A stretch of DNA of 38,954 nt from NCBI GenBank assembly GCA_029226225.1, contig JAQXXU010000097.1, forward strand, positions 1 to 38,954. Direction: 5' to 3'. The DNA is from Lachnospiraceae bacterium (lineage in GTDB: Bacteria > Bacillota > Clostridia > Lachnospirales > Lachnospiraceae). How positions within the stretch are numbered: the first letter of the stretch is position 1; each line of letters begins with the position of its first letter. Below are positions 35,329 to 38,954 of this stretch, in pieces. Under the pieces are notes generated by a model. It saw only the letters and a list, made by a program, of their open reading frames with translations. It ran no database searches and was not told the DNA's origin. The position numbers were made by a program, and so were the translations under genes.

Positions 35329-36417
35329 ATGCTTAAACATAAAGACCACTTCCACGGCAGCGACCTCGAACTTATAGAAAAAATGTACGGCATAAAAAAA
35401 GAAGAGATCATAAGCTTTTCAGCAAATGTAAATCCTTTAGGTATCTCTCCTAAGCTCTCCGAGGACCTCTCAAAGCATATCCACTGCATTGAAGCCTACC
35501 CTGACAGGGACTATGCTGACCTGAAAAAATCCATAGCGGCCTATGCCTCCTGTGACGAGAAGAATATCATCGTGGGAAACGGCTCTACAGAGCTTATCTC
35601 TCTCTTTATCCAGGTCACTGCTCCTAAAAAGGCCCTGATACTCGGACCTACCTACTCCGAATACGAACGCGAGATAACCCTTAATGGTGGAAGGACCTCA
35701 TACTATCCTCTCCGCGAAGAAAATGATTTTGCGATGTCTGTAGATGACTTTATCAGAAGGCTCTCAGATGACTTAGACCTTATAGTCCTTTGTAACCCGA
35801 ATAACCCGACATCGTCAGTTATCACAAACCGTGACATGCGCCGTATCCTCGACTCCTGCAAGGAGCACGATATCTATGTGATGGTAGACGAGACCTATGT
35901 CGAGTTCTGTGAAAATGAGGGCGAAGTGACTTCTGTCCCACTGACCTCCGATTACAATAACCTGATAGTACTCCGCGGTACTTCGAAGTTTTTCGCAGCT
36001 CCGGGACTTCGCCTCGGATACGCTGTCACTGGAAATGAAGACATCCTCAAAGAGATAAACCAGAAGAAGAATCCGTGGATGATCTCATCCCTTGCCGAAG
36101 AAGCCGGAAAGATCATGTTCTCTGACTCTGAGTATATAAAAGCCACGAAAGGCCTGATATTTACCGAGAGAAAAAGGCTTTACGATATATTTAAAAATAG
36201 TACGGCTTTTAAACCGTACTATCCTCATGCGAACTTCATGCTGCTTAAGATCCTCGAAGAATCCGAAGACAGCCATTCACTTTTCGAAAAATGCATCAGG
36301 CAGAAGCTGATGATAAGGGACTGCTCGACCTTTCCGTTCCTCTCCGACCGCTATATCCGCATCTGCTTCATGAAGCCTTCGGATAATGATGCGCTCTTAA
36401 AAGTTCTCCTGCCTTAG
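35329..36417 (+). CDS. PLP-dependent aminotransferase, HisC/CobD-like
   Basis: A 362-residue fold-type I enzyme. The opening DHFHGSDLELIEKMYGIKKE followed by IISFSANVNPLGIS is the pattern of CobD-type threonine-phosphate decarboxylases and related histidinol-phosphate aminotransferases. Other motifs: IVGNGSTELI, LIVLCNPNNPTSSVI, VMVDETYVEF, the PLP lysine in LRGTSKFFAAPGLRLGYAV, and the C-terminal MIRDCSTFPFLSDRYIRICF, which also resembles CobD. No histidine or cobalamin genes lie nearby, so the substrate is undecided; a general amino-acid aminotransferase is possible. AAGGAG precedes the ATG. The last 50 bases overlap the 3' end of folT on the opposite strand. Confidence 0.85.
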   Translation: MLKHKDHFHGSDLELIEKMYGIKKEEIISFSANVNPLGISPKLSEDLSKHIHCIEAYPDRDYADLKKSIAAYASCDEKNIIVGNGSTELISLFIQVTAPKKALILGPTYSEYEREITLNGGRTSYYPLREENDFAMSVDDFIRRLSDDLDLIVLCNPNNPTSSVITNRDMRRILDSCKEHDIYVMVDETYVEFCENEGEVTSVPLTSDYNNLIVLRGTSKFFAAPGLRLGYAVTGNEDILKEINQKKNPWMISSLAEEAGKIMFSDSEYIKATKGLIFTERKRLYDIFKNSTAFKPYYPHANFMLLKILEESEDSHSLFEKCIRQKLMIRDCSTFPFLSDRYIRICFMKPSDNDALLKVLLP

Positions 36418-36943
36418 TTTTTTCTACGGCAGTCATCACGGTAAAGAGGATCAGGCTGTAAATAGGCCAGGTGATCAGGTTCTTTATAAGTCTCGGGAAG
36501 AAAAGTGCCTTAAAAGCCTGGCCGTATAGGATCGAGAGCCAGAGGGTGTTGAGGATGATATTATCGATCACTGTGACTATGCCTTTTGCCACAAAGGTCC
36601 TTACTACCGTCACTTTTTTCCTGTAGAAAAATACTCCGTAGATAAATGCCGCTACAGTGGAGCCTAAAGTAAATCCCGGAAAAAACGGCCCATCCGGGCG
36701 GACTGCGTAGTTTAAGATGTCAAGCGCTGCAGCTGATACTGCCCCCGTCACCGGTCCGAACAGGACCGAGATCATTACCTTCGGAAGCCATGAAAGTCCG
36801 ATGTGGATGAACTGGCCAATATTTATCGTAGATACCATATTAAGTACCACCGATAGTGCCATAAGCATCGCCACAGTGCACAGACTCCTTATATTTTTCA
36901 GTTCTGCTGCGGAGTCCTTTAGGTTACGAATGAATTTTTGCAT
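36368..36943 (-). CDS. folT: Folate ECF transporter substrate-binding (S) component FolT
   Basis: FolT is the membrane S component that captures folate and docks to the shared ECF energizing module, whose genes are not in this window. The 191-residue protein has about five or six hydrophobic segments, from TVAMLMALSVVLNMVSTINI to PIYSLILFTVMTAVEK. The S-component signature appears as VLFGPVTGAVSAAALDIL, and PFFPGFTLGSTVAAFIYGVF is typical of FolT. Assignment to folate is strongly supported by the THF riboswitch directly upstream. AAAGGAGG lies 7 bases before the ATG and can pair with a CCUCCU segment in the leader. Its 3' end overlaps the convergent aminotransferase gene. Confidence 0.92.
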   Translation of the reverse strand: MQKFIRNLKDSAAELKNIRSLCTVAMLMALSVVLNMVSTINIGQFIHIGLSWLPKVMISVLFGPVTGAVSAAALDILNYAVRPDGPFFPGFTLGSTVAAFIYGVFFYRKKVTVVRTFVAKGIVTVIDNIILNTLWLSILYGQAFKALFFPRLIKNLITWPIYSLILFTVMTAVEKTKAGELLRAHHYPKAS

Positions 36944-36950
36944 AAAAATA

Positions 36951-36989
36951 CCTCCTTTGCAGTAAGCTCCTTTAACCGCACAGGAGGAA
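36951..36989 (-). promoter_or_regulatory. Expression platform of the THF riboswitch: folT ribosome site and its anti-SD
   Basis: The folT ribosome site AAAGGAGG (36951-36958) can pair over 6 bp with CCUCCU (36982-36987), which follows the aptamer. A second AAAGGAG at about 36967-36973 competes for the same CCUCCU. This is the layout expected for translational control by folate, not for transcription termination, as no terminator follows the aptamer. Confidence 0.6.
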
Positions 36990-37005
36990 TACGTTCTCTC
37001 ATGCA

Positions 37006-37104
37006 GCAGCGGGATGCGACCATAAAACCGCGGGCTTTTAGTCCCTTCGTTCTGATGACAACTCCCTGTTCACCAGACACTTGACGCAATACAGTCTACT
37101 CTGC
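37006..37104 (-). ncRNA. Tetrahydrofolate (THF) riboswitch aptamer
   Basis: Read on the minus strand, the leader of folT carries the conserved THF class I pieces in order: GCAGAGUAGA at the 5' end, GCGUCAAGUGU, GGUGAACAGGGAGUUGUC, CAGAACGAAGG, CCGCGG, and the closing GGUCGCAUCCCGCUGC. P1 is closed by GCAG/CUGC. This riboswitch class is known mainly upstream of folT and folE-type genes in Clostridia, which matches the gene downstream. The loop between GGGAC and the CCGCGG segment differs from common examples. Confidence 0.92.
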
Positions 37105-37128
37105 GTTCCTATTAAAATTTTCTTAATT

Positions 37129-37156
37129 ACTATAACATACTTTTCCGATATGTCAA
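37129..37156 (-). promoter_or_regulatory. Sigma-A promoter of folT
   Basis: On the minus strand a perfect TTGACA (37151-37156) is followed after 16 bases by TATAGT (37129-37134), with an upstream TGT giving an extended -10. RNA would start near 37122, shortly before the riboswitch. It is the strongest-looking promoter in the window. Confidence 0.8.
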
Positions 37157-37159
37157 GAG

Positions 37160-37185
37160 AAAAATAACCGGACCCGAAGGCCCGG
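37160..37185 (-). terminator. Rho-independent terminator after glnN
   Basis: On the minus strand CCGGGCC and GGTCCGG form a 7-bp stem closed by a TTCG tetraloop (37168-37185), followed by TTATTTTT. It lies about 35 bases after the glnN stop and ends just before the folT -35 box. Confidence 0.88.
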
Positions 37186-37219
37186 CATATAACGATTTTC
37201 TTTTTCCGTTTTATGATCA

Positions 37220-38954
37220 TTACTGAACTGAATAGAGCAGCTCACCATATGTAGGATATGGCCAGAGCTCATGAGGTACGCGGCTTTCAAGCTCGTCTAT
37301 GACTTCACGGAGTGAGTCCATATCAGGAAGGATCGTATATCTGTTATACGAAGCCAGTTCCTTTACGTCAGTCATATCTTCTTCTTTCTTCATATCAGCA
37401 TCAAGCTTCTGAAGTCTGTCATAGAGTACTTCGACCATATCTGCAGCCTGAGCTAAAAGTTTCTCCTCGACTCTGGTAGGAATGCCTGTACCTGTAGACT
37501 TCATGTCGTTTATGGTATTGGCAAGGAACTCCTCATAGCGGAGAGCGGCTCCGATGATCTCATCCTTTGTCATGTCTGATAAAGTCTGGGCTTCGATGTT
37601 GATCTGCTTGTAGTAGTTCTCCAGGCTTATCTCGTATCTCGAACGGATCTCTGTCTCTGTATATACCTTATTCTTAGTAAATACTTCGATAGATTCAGGC
37701 TCGATAAATGCCTCTGTAGCTTCGACTGTAGAAGGAAGGTTCCGAAGGCCTCTCTTCTCAGCTTCTTTTACCCAGTCTTCTGAGTATCCGTTTCCTTCGA
37801 ATATGATCCTCTTGTGATCTGTCAGATGCCTCTTCACGAGGTCTGAAAGAGCTGAATCGAAGTCTGAAGACTTCTCCAGTTCATCGGCATACTCACTTAA
37901 TACCTCAGCGACTATCGTATTCAGAACGATATTCGGAGATGCAATCGATGCATTTGATCCGAGAGAACGGAACTCGAATTTATTTCCTGTGAATGCGAAC
38001 GGGCTTGTTCTGTTACGGTCTGTCGTATCCTGCGGGATATGAGGAAGTACCGTAGCACCTATAGACATAAGCTTCTTGCTCTTGTCAGTATAGTCTGTTC
38101 CATCGATTATCGATTTGATGACGTTATCGAGCTCATCACCTACATATACAGAAATGATGGCTGGAGGTGCCTCGTTAGCTCCGAGTCTATGATCATTTCC
38201 GGCAGATGCTACAGAAAATCTCAGAAGTCCCTGATATCTGTCTACAGCTTCGATAACAGCTGTAAGGAACAAAAGGAACTGGGCGTTCTGTGACGGCGTA
38301 TCACCTGGCTCTAACAGGTTCTTGCCAGTATCTGTAGAAAGTGACCAGTTATTATGCTTACCTGAACCATTTACCCCGTCGAATGGCTTCTCATGCAGCA
38401 GGCAGTGCATATGATGCTTCTTGGCGACTGTCTTCATCAGTTCCATTGTCAGCTGGTTATGGTCAGTAGCGATATTCGTCGTTGAAAAAATAGGAGCAAG
38501 CTCATGCTGAGCAGGTGCCACCTCGTTGTGCTCTGTCTTTGCCAGAATTCCCAGCTTCCAGAGTTCATTATCGAGGTCTTTCATGAATTCCTTGACACGC
38601 GGCTTGATCTGTCCAAAATAGTGGTCATCAAGCTCCTGGCCCTTTGGAGGCTTATTTCCGAAAAGAGTACGGCCAGTGTAGAGAATGTCTGGTCTCTTTC
38701 TGTAGACATCCTCATCGATAAGGAAATACTCCTGCTCAGGTCCTACTGTAGTGATGACTCTCTTTGTCTCTGTATCACCGAAAAGTCTTAATACTCTTAC
38801 TGCCTGTTTATCGAGAGCCTGCATAGAACGCAGAAGCGGTGTCTTCTTGTCGAGAGCTTCTCCTGAATAAGAGCAGAATGCTGTAGGGATGCAGAGCGTA
38901 TCTTCCTTGATGAAAGCATAGCTTGTCGGATCCCAGGCTGTATATCCTCTTGCC
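37220..38954 (-). CDS. glnN: Glutamine synthetase type III (GlnN), 3' part
   Basis: GSIII makes glutamine from glutamate, ammonia and ATP; the enzyme is a dodecamer of subunits of about 700 residues. The frame is open to the right window edge: before the internal methionine at 38824 the reading continues [20 protein letters not shown], then [19 protein letters not shown], so about 577 C-terminal codons are visible. GS motifs include [38 protein letters not shown], the glutamate/ATP-site loop [20 protein letters not shown], and the GSIII signature [19 protein letters not shown]. The gene ends with its own terminator before folT. The N-terminus and promoter are outside the window, so its regulation (CodY, nitrogen) cannot be assessed. 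Confidence 0.96.
   Translation of the reverse strand, partial: ARGYTAWDPTSYAFIKEDTLCIPTAFCSYSGEALDKKTPLLRSMQALDKQAVRVLRLFGDTETKRVITTVGPEQEYFLIDEDVYRKRPDILYTGRTLFGNKPPKGQELDDHYFGQIKPRVKEFMKDLDNELWKLGILAKTEHNEVAPAQHELAPIFSTTNIATDHNQLTMELMKTVAKKHHMHCLLHEKPFDGVNGSGKHNNWSLSTDTGKNLLEPGDTPSQNAQFLLFLTAVIEAVDRYQGLLRFSVASAGNDHRLGANEAPPAIISVYVGDELDNVIKSIIDGTDYTDKSKKLMSIGATVLPHIPQDTTDRNRTSPFAFTGNKFEFRSLGSNASIASPNIVLNTIVAEVLSEYADELEKSSDFDSALSDLVKRHLTDHKRIIFEGNGYSEDWVKEAEKRGLRNLPSTVEATEAFIEPESIEVFTKNKVYTETEIRSRYEISLENYYKQINIEAQTLSDMTKDEIIGAALRYEEFLANTINDMKSTGTGIPTRVEEKLLAQAADMVEVLYDRLQKLDADMKKEEDMTDVKELASYNRYTILPDMDSLREVIDELESRVPHELWPYPTYGELLYSVQ

Noticed and set aside
36919-37002. A 27-codon upstream ORF starting in the folT leader (ATG at 37002) and overlapping the folT start.
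   Set aside because: It has no ribosome site and its start touches the riboswitch P1; the folT leader function is explained by the aptamer and anti-SD pairing.
37038-37220. A 60-codon minus-strand frame between glnN and folT.
   Set aside because: It covers the glnN terminator, the folT promoter and half of the THF riboswitch, which explain the sequence.
1-38954. CRISPR arrays, tRNA or rRNA genes, insertion sequences and prophage genes.
   Set aside because: I saw no regularly spaced repeats, no tRNA-like cloverleaf in the short gaps and no transposase, integrase or phage protein motifs in any frame.

Overview
This window reads as a chromosomal segment of a motile, low-to-medium-GC Gram-positive anaerobe, most likely a Lachnospiraceae member (Clostridia). 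The evidence is the codY-flgB-flgC-fliE-fliFGHIJ gene order, type III glutamine synthetase, a folT gene behind a THF riboswitch, a DUF5716/DUF5717 pair known to me only from Lachnospiraceae-type genomes, strong GGAGG ribosome sites, and sigma-A promoters with TATAAT boxes. I cannot name the species.

Layout. (1) 1-16.9 kb, minus strand: a flagellar operon read right to left, flgB-flgC-fliE-fliF-fliG-fliH-fliI-fliJ-motE-like, then a 1214-residue glycosyltransferase, then fliK-flgE-TIGR02530 gene-flgD. It closes with a strong terminator, after which motA starts from its own promoter and runs off the left edge. The glycosyltransferase sits beside a remnant of a Fic-family gene and has a base-composition step inside it, so this part of the operon looks like an insertion site. 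A sigma-28-type promoter lies just before fliK. (2) 16.9-19.9 kb, minus: topA and codY. codY has its own promoter, with a near-consensus CodY box filling the -35/-10 spacer, and its own terminator. (3) 20.0-22.7 kb, plus: comM (yifB) and dprA, overlapping by 4 bases and divergent from topA. (4) 22.7-25.1 kb, minus: a glycogen-debranching-enzyme homologue that has lost all four GH13 catalytic motifs, coupled to a DUF5662 gene. (5) 25.2-35.2 kb, minus: one tightly packed operon, DUF5717, DUF5716 (actin/Hsp70-like fold), a TPR protein, a two-TM coiled-coil protein fused in frame to glutamyl-tRNA synthetase, and a UvrD-type helicase. (6) 35.3-39 kb: a PLP aminotransferase (plus) whose end overlaps folT (minus), the folT THF riboswitch and promoter, and the 3' part of glnN (minus).

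How it fits together. The left half builds the flagellar rod, hook, export apparatus and probably a surface glycan, next to the nutrient-sensing repressor CodY, which appears to control itself. The right half holds the best candidate for an undescribed system: the DUF5717/DUF5716/TPR/coiled-coil operon, whose last member is joined to an essential aminoacyl-tRNA synthetase. All positions and motifs were read by eye; family names come from recognition of conserved motifs, not from searches.
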